A stretch of 64,000 bases of DNA from positions 496,001-560,000 of the forward strand of contig CAXPOZ010000003.1 in assembly GCA_964219355.1 (NCBI GenBank). The letters run 5' to 3'. This DNA comes from Parvularcula sp964219355 (lineage in GTDB: Bacteria; Pseudomonadota; Alphaproteobacteria; Caulobacterales; Parvularculaceae). The notes beneath the pieces are model-generated. The model saw only the letters and a list, made by a program, of their open reading frames with translations. It had not been told where the DNA came from and made no database searches. This document shows positions 42,295-52,000 of the stretch, piece after piece. The translations under genes were made by a program, and so were the position numbers. The first letter of the stretch is position 1. Every line of letters starts with the position of its first letter.

Positions 42295-42702
42295 ATGACC
42301 TTTCCCAATCGATGGACTGCCGGCATCATGACAGCTTTAGCCCTGTGTGCGTCCTCTGCTTTGGCTGGGGATACGCGCTATGCTGATCTGTACCCGTCCG
42401 AACAGCAGCAAATAGACACGCTGATTCTGCGCAGTCTCAGTGTGCGGGCAGCACAGGCTGCCAATGGGTATTGCTCCGATCAAGAAGCCAGGGATCAGGC
42501 ACAGCGGGTTATCGACGCCGTGATCCTCCAGCTAGACGCGTTACGCGAGCGGTTTGTCGAGCGTTACTGGAACGATGAGACTAAACGCGTCGAACCAGCC
42601 TATGGCATCAATGAAAAAGTGCTCGATGGGCTGCAGGCTGAGGATTTTGAGATTGATGATATCGTTGCCAACCGGATTGCTGGTGCTGACTGCGCCGAAT
42701 GA
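42295..42702 (+). CDS. Secreted hypothetical protein, 135 residues
   Basis: The N-terminus is a signal peptide (TAGIMTALALCASSALAGDT, cleavage after ALA). The mature part is helical and charged (SEQQQIDTLILRSLSVRAAQA, RVIDAVILQLDALRERFVERY) with two Cys, one near residue 60 and one at the end (GADCAE). It is probably periplasmic. AAGG lies upstream. Its stop directly abuts that of the convergent 247-residue gene. Function unknown; a role in transfer or exclusion is only a guess. Confidence 0.65.
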   Translation: MTFPNRWTAGIMTALALCASSALAGDTRYADLYPSEQQQIDTLILRSLSVRAAQAANGYCSDQEARDQAQRVIDAVILQLDALRERFVERYWNDETKRVEPAYGINEKVLDGLQAEDFEIDDIVANRIAGADCAE

Positions 42703-43446
42703 CTATCGGCCAAGCTGTTCAGTCTGGGTGGCTGTGGGTGTAACGCTGGCGTCAAATTCCATCAGCGCGTCGATACTGATTGAATCGTCGGCTGAAACTT
42801 CCGAGCTGCTCATTGTGAGCTGTTGGTCGTCTGCCTGCATGCGCGACAATTCCTCGGCCGCGCCGGGCACGCCGCGTTCGGCGGCGATGCGCAGATATTT
42901 CTCATCCAGCTTCCGGCGCTCGGCACCCAGGGCGAGATACTCATCCTGCTCTTCTTGCGTGAGATTGTCGAAGCCACGCTCCTGTAGCGCCTCGAAGCGT
43001 TTGCGGTCATCCGGGTCGATCTCAGCATCGCGCGCTCCGCGTAAACCGGCACTCTCCAGCACCGCATCGATCTCATCCTGCCGGTCGAGGTAGCGGGCGA
43101 GGATCTCCGCCTGACGCTCTCGTTCGGCTTCGGCGGCGAGTTCACTCTCACGGGCGTTACTGCCTTGTCCGGTGTGAGTACGGGCCAGCAGCGCACTCGC
43201 CTGGGAGACCGCCTGCGCCATGGCTGAAGGGCTGGTCGCGCCACTCAGGTTCCGCACAGCGCTTTCCAACTCGCCGATAAGCTGATCGTCTCCACTGCCC
43301 CGCAGTCGCTCGATTTCAGCTTGAAGGGTGGCCGCCAGTGCCTCGGCATCCTGTTTCGGAGATTCCGGGTAGAGCGAGGCCGTCGCCGCACGGATGGCAT
43401 CCTCCATCGCAGCGAAACGGCTACCGTCTGTTGTTGTCATGGTCAT
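42703..43446 (-). CDS. Acidic coiled-coil hypothetical protein, 247 residues
   Basis: The sequence is low in aromatics and rich in Ala, Glu, Arg and Ser. Long helices are evident (AEALAATLQAEIERLRGSGD, ESELAAEAERERQAEILARY, RRKLDEKYLRIAAERGVPGA). The C-terminal 35 residues are Ser/Asp/Thr-rich and disordered. There is no signal peptide or known catalytic motif. The position in the transfer module hints at a structural or partner role for mobilization. The convergent gene ends one base away. Confidence 0.6.
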   Translation of the reverse strand: MTMTTTDGSRFAAMEDAIRAATASLYPESPKQDAEALAATLQAEIERLRGSGDDQLIGELESAVRNLSGATSPSAMAQAVSQASALLARTHTGQGSNARESELAAEAERERQAEILARYLDRQDEIDAVLESAGLRGARDAEIDPDDRKRFEALQERGFDNLTQEEQDEYLALGAERRKLDEKYLRIAAERGVPGAAEELSRMQADDQQLTMSSSEVSADDSISIDALMEFDASVTPTATQTEQLGR

Positions 43447-43580
43447 GCATTTGTAAGTATACAGATTATTTATTAACTTTTCATAAACCTCTCTCCTGAC
43501 TGAACCGATAAGAAGAACTTGCCTCTTGCATCGGATTGGTGCATAATCGCACCATGCGTAACCACACGACAGAGCGCCAT

Positions 43581-43835
43581 ATGACTGTTCGGAAGAGCAT
43601 TTCCTTCACCGATACGCACGACGCCTGGATCAAGGCACAGCTGGCAAGTGGCCAGTATGCGTCTGAAAGCGAGCTGATCCGGGAGCTGATCCGCGAACGA
43701 CAGCAACGTGAACAGGAGCTAGAAGCTATCCGTGCAGAACTCATCGCCGCTGAAGCGAGCGGGCTGAGTGATCGCACGCCAGCTCAGATCCTCGCCGATT
43801 TCAAAGCCAAGCGTAAGAATGACGACGCCCTATAA
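43581..43835 (+). CDS. ParD-like antitoxin (ribbon-helix-helix)
   Basis: An 84-residue protein from ATG 43581. The ribbon-helix-helix is TVRKSISFTDTHDAWIKAQL with ASESELIRELIRER next, as in ParD/CopG. The helical C-terminus should wrap the toxin (ALTPAQILADFKAK region). Upstream in-frame ATGs would add 15 residues not typical of the family. It overlaps the toxin gene by 17 bp, the standard arrangement, and likely represses the pair. Confidence 0.85.
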   Translation: MTVRKSISFTDTHDAWIKAQLASGQYASESELIRELIRERQQREQELEAIRAELIAAEASGLSDRTPAQILADFKAKRKNDDAL

Positions 43836-44115
43836 GCTCGCCCTCACCAAGCGGGCGGAACACCAGCTCGAAGCTATTCTAGCGGATGGCGCGGAGCGCT
43901 GGGGTATCGATCAGGCCATCGCCTACTACGATGATCTGTTGGAGCACTTTGATCAGCTCTGCGACAATCCGCTGCTTTATATGGAAGTAGCACACATAAA
44001 GCCGGGCTATCGCCGCAGCGTATGCGGCGCGCATTCTATATACTACCGTATCGAGCAGGATATGGTGATGATCGTCGCCATCCTCAAGCGGCAACAACCC
44101 GAAACCCATCTGTAG
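43819..44115 (+). CDS. ParE/RelE-family toxin
   Basis: A 98-residue toxin of the RelE/ParE fold: YKLALTKRAEHQLEAILADGAERWG at the start, YYDDLLEHFDQLCDNP, and the C-terminal RRSVCGAHSIYYRIEQDMVMIVAILKRQQ, a pattern seen in ParE gyrase poisons. It is encoded downstream of the ParD-like antitoxin. The pair probably stabilises the element. ParE or RelE action is not settled by sequence alone. Confidence 0.85.
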   Translation: MTTPYKLALTKRAEHQLEAILADGAERWGIDQAIAYYDDLLEHFDQLCDNPLLYMEVAHIKPGYRRSVCGAHSIYYRIEQDMVMIVAILKRQQPETHL

Positions 44116-44442
44116 ACGAACCTGCTATGCTGTATCGCCCCTCCCGGCGGATGAGAGGGAGTGGCCCAAGCGGCCAGAGAGCGACCACCGATCCAGGGGA
44201 TCGGTTTAGGGTGAGCCAGCGCGAGGGATGTCCCCTAAAGCGCCAACACCGCCCGGCATGGCGGGTGAGAATGCCTAGCCCCAGTGGCAATGAACGTCCG
44301 CCGACGCCGTGACCGGCAAGAGCACACGTGCTGAGTCGAAGCGGGCCATCCAAAGCCGCGCACAATCCCTAATTGCATTAACTAAGGTTAACACAACCTT
44401 AACGGATGGTGCGTATGCTGATCTGTAGCGTGACGCATGTGC
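44116..44442. other. Noncoding region before oriT
   Basis: About 330 bp with no credible reading frame. It is GC-rich with several self-complementary stretches (cgatccaggggatcgg, ggcatggcgggtgagaatgcc), then an AT-rich tail from 44370 (attgcattaactaaggttaacacaacc) that could hold the relaxase promoter. Confidence 0.4.
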
Positions 44443-44489
44443 CCCCAAGAAGGGCGAGTCGCTTGCGACTCAAAACTGCACTCTTGGGG
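44443..44489. other. Candidate oriT, nested inverted repeats
   Basis: Outer arms CCCCAAGA (44443-44450) and TCTTGGGG (44482-44489) enclose an inner hairpin GAGTCGC-TT-GCGACTC (44456-44471). The region is 35 bp before the relaxase start. The minus strand reads CGCCCTT at 44451-44457, resembling the CGCCCT core of MOBQ nick sites such as RSF1010. The exact nick site is not established. Confidence 0.5.
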
Positions 44490-44523
44490 AGTTATATGAG
44501 GAAGGCGGAAGGAAGGAGGCTTT

Positions 44524-45486
44524 CTGGCCCTTTACAGACTCGAAGTGAAAGTGATCGGCCGTTCGGACGGCAAGTCGGCCTGCGCCGCCGCCGCGTATCG
44601 CTCCGGCATGAGCCTCTATGATGCGCGTCAGGATCGTGTCCATGACTATTCCCAGCGGGGTGGGGTCGTCCATTCGGAGCTGATGCTACCCGGGGAAGCC
44701 CCCTCCTCCCTGCTGATGGACGATCCGCGTGCGCAGCGTGAGGCGTTCTTCAACATGCTGGAGGCGTCCAACAAACGCAAAGATGCCCAGCTCGCCTTCG
44801 AGCTACTCCTGACCTTACCGCGTGAGTGCACGGTGCAGGAGAACATCAATCTGGTACGGAGCTTCGTGCGTGAGCATTTTCTGTCGCGCCAGATTCCCTG
44901 CGATATTGCCCTGCATTCTCACCGGGCGAGTGACGGCGATGCGCATATTCATGCGCATGTGTTGATGTGCCGGCGACCGCTCACAGCGGACGGGTTCGGC
45001 AAAATCGACCTTGAGCATGAAGATAATCCGCGCGTGTTCAAGCGGGCTTGGGCGCTGGAAAAGGAAGGCCGCATCGAGGAGGCGCTGGTCGCGCTCAAGG
45101 GCACCAATTTGCTGAAATGGCGCAAGAGCTGGGAGGTGTTGCAAAATGCGGCCCTGGAAGCCGTCGGCAGCACCAAGACGGTCGATTGCCGGACCCTAAA
45201 GGCACAGGGCATTGAAAGAGAGCCGGAACCGGTGCTCGGGGTCTTTAAATATCTGGATCGCGGCCTTACTTATGTAGCAGACAGATTCCGGCGACTGATC
45301 GGCGTACGGCATCGGAATGCGCTGCGTGCGCAACTGGATTCAATTCTTCAAGATCGACCTGATTGGTGTGCGGAATTTATTTCGAAAGCGAGGCAATTCG
45401 GCCGACGTCTCTTCCCCGAACTCGCCCGGGACGGGCCAGAAGAGCACGGACGAGACCGTGAGCGAGGGGTTGGCCATGAGCGCTGA
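44524..45486 (+). CDS. MobA/MobL-family relaxase
   Basis: A 320-residue relaxase that nicks oriT and pilots DNA. N-terminal LALYRLEVKVIGRSDGKSAC with AAAAYRSG matches the conserved start of MobA/MobL proteins. The metal-binding His cluster is in GDAHIHAHVLMCRRPL, and IALHSHRASDG precedes it. The family start segment requires initiation at CTG 44524, which has AGGAGG five bases upstream; the first ATG/GTG starts (for example GTG 44545) would remove the catalytic-Tyr-bearing strand. It ends in a basic tail. It overlaps the next gene by 11 bp. Confidence 0.88.
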   Translation: MALYRLEVKVIGRSDGKSACAAAAYRSGMSLYDARQDRVHDYSQRGGVVHSELMLPGEAPSSLLMDDPRAQREAFFNMLEASNKRKDAQLAFELLLTLPRECTVQENINLVRSFVREHFLSRQIPCDIALHSHRASDGDAHIHAHVLMCRRPLTADGFGKIDLEHEDNPRVFKRAWALEKEGRIEEALVALKGTNLLKWRKSWEVLQNAALEAVGSTKTVDCRTLKAQGIEREPEPVLGVFKYLDRGLTYVADRFRRLIGVRHRNALRAQLDSILQDRPDWCAEFISKARQFGRRLFPELARDGPEEHGRDRERGVGHER

Positions 45487-45943
45487 TCCCTGGAGCATGC
45501 GGATAGGTGGCACGCCTGCACCGGAATCGGCCCCTCCTGTCGAAATACCTGTTGAAGAGGCGGAGAGCGGGTATCGCGCGGTCAAGCACGGTCGTCCGGG
45601 GGAGTATACGTCGTTTCAGGTGGTGCCCGCTGATCCCGCTGCCGCCTCGCATTTCGTCAGCTACTTCCAGCCGATGGCGATGCAGCTCAATACGGCCTAC
45701 GGACTGCTCTCCTTCGGCACCGCCCAGCCCAAACTCGCCATTCACCTCGAAGGCGACGGGATCGCGGAGATTGCTAATCAGATCAATCAGCGACGGGTCG
45801 TGGCGCTTTATGAGTTTTCGCCGGGGCGCTATGGGAAGCTCCCCGCCGATACCGAACTCGTGATCCGCCGTATGTGGATCGAGCCGATGGGCGAGGATGG
45901 CGGTTTGCGTCATCCTCACGGGCCGAGCACGCTTCAGAGCTGA
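45476..45943 (+). CDS. Hypothetical protein coupled to the relaxase, 155 residues
   Basis: ATG 45476 overlaps the relaxase stop by 11 bp. The protein is soluble and acidic: a Pro/Glu-rich start (GTPAPESAPPVEIPVEEAES), then an alpha/beta region (TSFQVVPADPAAASHFVSYF, LAIHLEGDGIAEIANQINQR, VALYEFSPGRYGKLPADTE). It probably belongs with the relaxase in DNA processing; function unknown. Its last ten bases overlap the 3' end of an old minus-strand gene fragment, showing how tightly the original module was packed. Confidence 0.65.
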   Translation: MSADPWSMRIGGTPAPESAPPVEIPVEEAESGYRAVKHGRPGEYTSFQVVPADPAAASHFVSYFQPMAMQLNTAYGLLSFGTAQPKLAIHLEGDGIAEIANQINQRRVVALYEFSPGRYGKLPADTELVIRRMWIEPMGEDGGLRHPHGPSTLQS

Positions 45944-46023
45944 GGCTTCGCATCGGAGCGGGCCAGGAGCGCCTGAAGCCCCGAAGGGAGCGTCTGGCGG
46001 GCCCGTGCGTCGCTGATACGCGG
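45934..46023 (-). pseudogene. Severed C-terminal end of the 142-residue transfer-operon membrane protein gene
   Basis: The minus strand reads PRISDARARQTLPSGLQALL and then ARSDAKPQL before TGA, with no start codon. The gene at 52670-53098 ends PRISDARARQTLPQGLQ followed by a different tail. The 29 codons here are therefore the original end of that gene, left behind when 6.7 kb was inserted. The convergent overlap with the 155-residue gene supports this as the ancestral junction. Confidence 0.75.
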
Positions 46024-46024
46024 C
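46010..46024. repeat. 15-bp direct repeat, left end of the 6.7-kb insert
   Basis: tcgctgatacgcggc is identical to 52731-52745. Its last base is the first base of the giant gene's stop codon, so the insert ends exactly there. Confidence 0.75.
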
Positions 46025-49000
46025 TAGAAGACGAAATCGGACTCTGAAAGCTCCGATGCTGCAACGCCCTGCAGCAGCAAGCTACTGGCTCCAAAGGCAA
46101 CAAGCGCGCCTTGCTCCGTATTTGAAATCATCAGTGCAGCGAAATTCTCAATGCTCGTTAGGGCAAATGAAATGGAATCTATCCCGACCTCGAAGTCCTG
46201 AATGATGTCGTGATTTGCACCTTCGAACATGGAGAATGTGTCTGATCCGGCGCCGCCGATCAGTAGATCATCATCCGTATCCGCGACAAAGCCGGTATAG
46301 GCTCCCCCGCCATAGAGCGTGTCATTGCCTGCACCGCCGATCAGTGTGTCATTTCCAGCGTCACCGTAAAGAATATCGTTGCCGTCACCGCCATCGACGA
46401 GATCCTGTCCGGCTCCTCCGGAAAGCACATCACCACCGCCTAGGCCCTCAATCGTGTCATCACCGCCAATCCCGAAGATAGCATCAATAAATTCCGTACC
46501 CATTAGACTATCAGGATAGACCGTACCAAAGCGGAAAATACCTTCTCCCTGCGGCGCGTCATCCTCCCCTGTGATAGTGATGATGACACTGGCTGTCGCC
46601 GTACCGCCATTGCCGTCGCTGATCGTGTAGGTGAAGCTGTCTGTAGCTGTTTGCCCGACCCCAAGGGCTTCAAATTGTCCGTTAGGGTCATAGGCGAACG
46701 TGCCGTCACCATTGTCAGTGACCACGCCAAGCGTGCCACTGGTATCGAGATCCGTCACATTGAGCGTGTCGCCTTCAACATCAGAGTCATTCTCCAGCAC
46801 GGCGATCGTTGAGAGAGTGGCACCGGTACTGGTGGTCCGTTCATCATCGACAGCAATGGGCGCGTCATTGATCCCCGCGATGGTCACCGTCACTGTGGCA
46901 TCGTCAGTTACCCCACTGGATTGCGATGAACCCAAGATAATTTCAACTGTACCCGCACTATTCAATCCGTTGGGAGATGCAAACTGATCGCTGGATATTA
47001 TATCATCAAGCCCATCACCGTTCAGATCGCCTGTGGCAACTCTGACGAAGTGCGCAAGCTGAAGACTCACAAATTCGTCTTCACCGAGTTCGTCTAGCTG
47101 GATGTCGGAAGTAAAACGTTCCGGACTACCGAGCAAAACTGAATATGAATCCTGATCTCTGTTGTAGAAAAGAAGATCAACTAGCTCATCGCCGTTAAAG
47201 TCACCCGAATTAATTATCTGTGTAGATCTAATATTCTCAGATGTAATTAGAATTATTCTCGATGGGTCGAGAGCTTCCAATTCCACAATTGCCGTGGTTC
47301 CCACCTCTGTCCCGAATACGATATAAATTTCACCGTCACTGGAATTAGGAATGGCATTGGCAGATGCTTTAAACACCATATCTTCGATGCCATCCGCATT
47401 CAGATCACCGAGCACCATTACATCTTGACCAATCCCAAAATTCGATGGTCCTCTCAGTATAAATCCATTTTCTCCATCAAGATCATCTAAATCGAGCTCA
47501 GAAGATATGTCACCGTCACTTCCGTATACGACATAAACGGCTCCATCATAGGCATATTGCTCACCTGGAAATCTAGACTGTGGCTGTCCGATAAGTAGAT
47601 CGTCGATTCCGTCACCGTTAATATCACCGGTCGAGAAATATCTTCCAATTTCATCGGAGTACCGCGTCGCATTGACGGCGAACCCGTTATCTCCATCAAG
47701 ATCATTTAGATTGAGATTTTCCGTGTCGGTACCCGCTTGCCCAAATATTGTAAAAATACGACCTGAAAATCCATCACCTCCATAGGCATAATCTGATGTT
47801 ACGATGATATCCCCTATGCCGTCTCCGTTCAGGTCGCCTCCTGCTCGAAGGTTTCGGCCGAATGCAGAAAAATTCCCACCCACCACATCGCGATTATCCG
47901 GGCCGTCTATGAAGTAACCTTCTCCGACGCTGATATCCTCGACATTCACCGTCTCATCATAACCTTCCATCGTACCGTAAATTACGTATACGCGTCCGGC
48001 GAAGATCGAAGCGCCTTCAGGCCTCACGCCCGGATCACCAAGAATGATGTCTCCAATGCCGTCACCATTGACGTCAGCAATGTCCGCGCCCTGCAAGAAT
48101 GATCCTTCCAAGCCGACAAATACGGTCGCCGCTACATCCCGCAATGAATCGGAGTTCGATGGTAAAGTGACGCCTGTTTCGCTTCCGAGGACGAGGTAGA
48201 CGTCACCATTAGAGGCCGCGCCAATCAAAATATCATCGTAACCGTCTCCGTTGACGTCGCCGCCAGATGCAACGCGCCAACCCGCATTAAATCCTTCCTC
48301 GTCTCCGTTGATCGAAATGACATCACCCAGGCCACCCGCCGAGACGCGGTACGTGAATTGCTCAACCGCCATCTCTCCATCCGCGAGATGCTCGAATTGT
48401 CCGTTCGGATTGTAGGTGAACGTACCATCGCCGTTATCGGTGAGTTCCCCTAGCAAGCCGGAAGTGTCGATCAATTCCAGTGTGGCATTTTGCAGGCTAT
48501 CGACCAGATCATTCGCAAGCAGATCGATGGAATTGAGCGGCGTGTCCTCATCGGTTGTCAACGCATCATCAACGGCGAAATCCGGATCGAAGGCGTCATC
48601 ATTGGCGATGACACCTTGTACGGCACTATTGGCCAGAACATAGCCGGAGCTTCCTTCGCTCAGCGACAGGGAGACCTCAAACCGTTCATCGGCTTCGATA
48701 CTGTTATCACCGACGATCTCAAGCAGGAGGCGATATTCCGTCTCACCCACCGCGAATTGTAAGGTGCCCTGCTCAAACCCCGCCACAAGATCGTCCTCGG
48801 TTAGGGGATTCGTGGAAATTCCTGACACGGTGTACTGCAATGTGAGGGCGTCATCGGCCGGGCCAGCACGCTCGACGATGAGTTCGATCACGCCGTTATT
48901 GCTATTACCCTCGGCGATGACACGCTCAGCAAATCGCGCAGCGACAACGCGGCTCGATGCGGGTGTGTTTTCCGGCTCCAATGTGTAGATGGGATCGGAC

Positions 49001-52000
49001 GCGGTCGCCGCGATATTGATAAAACCTGCATCCTGCGTCAGGGCGTAATCCAATATCGCCGCTTCGCGTAACGCGGGATCGGTAATGCCCGCCTGATCGA
49101 CTAAGGCTGTCGCCTCGGCCAACAAGGTCGCTGGCAGGTCCTCGATAGAGATATTCACGGAAGGGAAGGAGCGATCCGTATAATACTCCGTTGTCTTTCC
49201 ATCGAAATAGGTAAACAGGCTCGATTGGTCGCTCACGCGCCAAGCGTCCGCAAAATCGCCGTATAGTAGATCGAAGTCCAGCGGGATGGATAGCGTGGTG
49301 CCATCCGCCAGCTTGAGGTCATCGCCAATATTGCCGTCCCGGTCGCCTAGCAGACCTTCAAAGCTGCCAGCAGCACGATCACCGGACAAATCAAACCCGA
49401 CGGCCAGCGCCGTCTCGCCAAGCTGAAGCCGTATAGTCTCCCCCGCAGCCGTGACGAAAGACATTTCATCCCCGTCACGCTGAATGAGACCAGCACCGAC
49501 GGCGATATCTTCTCCGTCCTCAGGAAGATCAACCTGCACTCCATTGATCGTCAGTATCGGTTGCTCCGGGTCTTCATAATCGAGCATGACGGCTACGCCG
49601 TCGATCACACTGGCAATGGCCGAGATGATGGAAACCGCGCTCCCAACCGGGCTAGTTCGGATTTGCACCTCAAATTCCGAGCCGGAGGTCGCACGTGTGA
49701 GAACAAATTCCCCCACCGCCTGGAATGCGTAGTTGAGCCCATCGAGTGTGACGAGGTGAGGATCGCCCCAGCCATTCCATTCTTCAGGCGAGTTAGACCC
49801 ATCATCATCAATGATGGTGCCGCCAAGAACCTTAGGAATCACTAGAGACTGCGCGAGCAGTCCACCATTTGCGCCATACTCTTCAGCCAATCTCTCCGCA
49901 TCTATGCTAAGCTTCACAAGAATGAGGTCATTGGCTTCTTCATCCGTATCCCCAACAAACTCGTAGGTGAGAGTAATATTCTGGTTCGCAGCACCGCTGG
50001 TGTAGTACTTTTGATCCACCAAATTTCCAGCCCGGTTATAAAATTCTGCTGAAAGCCCGATCGCAGAACTGTCATCCCCCAACCGAAGCAATGTCCACGT
50101 AAGCGCTCGTTCGTCTCCGTCGCCCTCTTGAACGAAAGTCTGACCAGCGCCCAGAACAAAACCTGGCGAACCATCATCATCCAGAATGACACCGCTAAGC
50201 GTTGGCGTGTCCAACATGATATGCTCGACGGCATAACTGCCCAAAGAACCATACTCAGACTCAAGACGTTCTGAATCTATCGTTAGATGAACCGTTATAT
50301 TTTGGTGCGCCTCTGCGACTGAATTTCCCTCAAACTCAAATCGCAGCCTTTGGATCACCGAGCCATGTTCAAAGGCAATACTCTGCTCAGCAATTATATT
50401 ACCTTCTAAATCTACAAAACTCGCTTTCAGAAAAATTGGGACATAGAGATCTCCAGTCCGCACCAGATCCCAAACTAGAGCGTTAAGCACCCCACTTTCA
50501 CCCTCAAGAACTTGCGTTCGATCCGGAAACCCCGCTTCCAAACGCGTTTCTTCACTCATCAAGCCAACGGAGGCAAAACCGTTGGCATCGATATACTCTT
50601 CTTGATACAGATTTATTATCTCATTATCGAACTCTACAAACTCCACATAGGGAACACTAACTTGAAACCCACCAGGACTAGAAATGAATGGTTCAAAATG
50701 TAGCCCCACTCCACCGACAAATAGGAATACATCTGCCTGCCTCACATCATAGTCGCTGGAGTCTCCATGAATACGTATTGTATCTGCACCAGCCCCACCC
50801 GAGAACGTGCCAGATCGTAGGCCAGGCACTATCAGAACATCATTACCTTGACCGGTCTCGACATTAAATCCCCATTGATCTGGTGTATACGTCTCATCAT
50901 CTATTGTGAATTCAGGACCATTATAGAGTTTTAGTGTCAGACCTTCTGCGCCAAGAAAATACCGATCCTCGGCCCTGACCGACTGCAATCCGAAAGCCAA
51001 TTCAAAGACTTCGATATCCGAGATAAAATCAACAAAAAGGGGCTCATTCGATGGTAAACCAGAGGGCACACTATATATGAACTCAATACTTGGTTTGGTG
51101 TAATAGCTAGAATAGTATTCACTCGGCGCAGATAATATGAAAAACTCCCCCTGCAAATTTACAAATTCTGTATGAGGAAGCTCGTTGTAGGATAATGTAT
51201 CTACGCCGCTACCGCCCAGAATTTGATCCGACCCTAAGCTGCCTACTATACGGTCATTTCCCTTGCCGGCGGAGAGGCCATTGTTCAGCGCATTGCCGAT
51301 TAGTGTGTCATTACCCGACCCGCCAATGGCGTTCTCAATTTCGACTACTCCGGTAGGACTGTTTGGATCCAATGCGATTGCGACGTATTCTCTTTCGTAG
51401 GGCTCCCCCAAGTAAGACCATCGGGGATTCCCAGAATCATCTAGCCCTCCTCGCAAGTCTAAGAATGCACCCCTAGTCTCCCCATCCACCAATCTCAGCG
51501 CATCTCCATCCCCACCGCCATCCCATATAGTCCGTACTTTTTTCCCATCCCCTCGAATAACGTGAAAATCGGCATCACCACCAAATCCAGACGCTACACT
51601 CCTATTCGCACCGTATAGAGATTGAATTGCAAGAATATCAAAAATCATGGGACTAGCAGGATAGCCAAGAAAGTTATCGCTCACAAAAGTACGATCATTG
51701 TACGACATTAAAGTGGTATAGTGATTATAGTCTTGGTTTTCCCCATCCCCAGAAGGATGGCGAAGTCCAATCGCATGCCCAAGCTCATGCAAGTATGTCC
51801 AGTACTTTACTTCTGGCAAAACCCCTGAACCACTAATAAATACTTCGATATCCGAATATCTAATCCCAGTGATTTCATCTATACCTAATGTTTTGCCAAG
51901 CAATGTAGCAACAGTACCATCATAGATAGTGTCCGCCTCATATATTCCTATTTCTGGCGAATCATTATCAATACTAAAGGTAATGTTTGTCACTGAACTC

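Noticed and set aside
45317..45475. N-terminal extension of the 155-residue gene
   Set aside because: The in-frame codons overlap the relaxase coding region and are not protein-like; ATG 45476 with normal overlap is a better start.
46240..46440. Regular short repeats that could suggest a CRISPR array
   Set aside because: The repeats are 27-bp units encoding RTX nonapeptides in frame, with no spacers.
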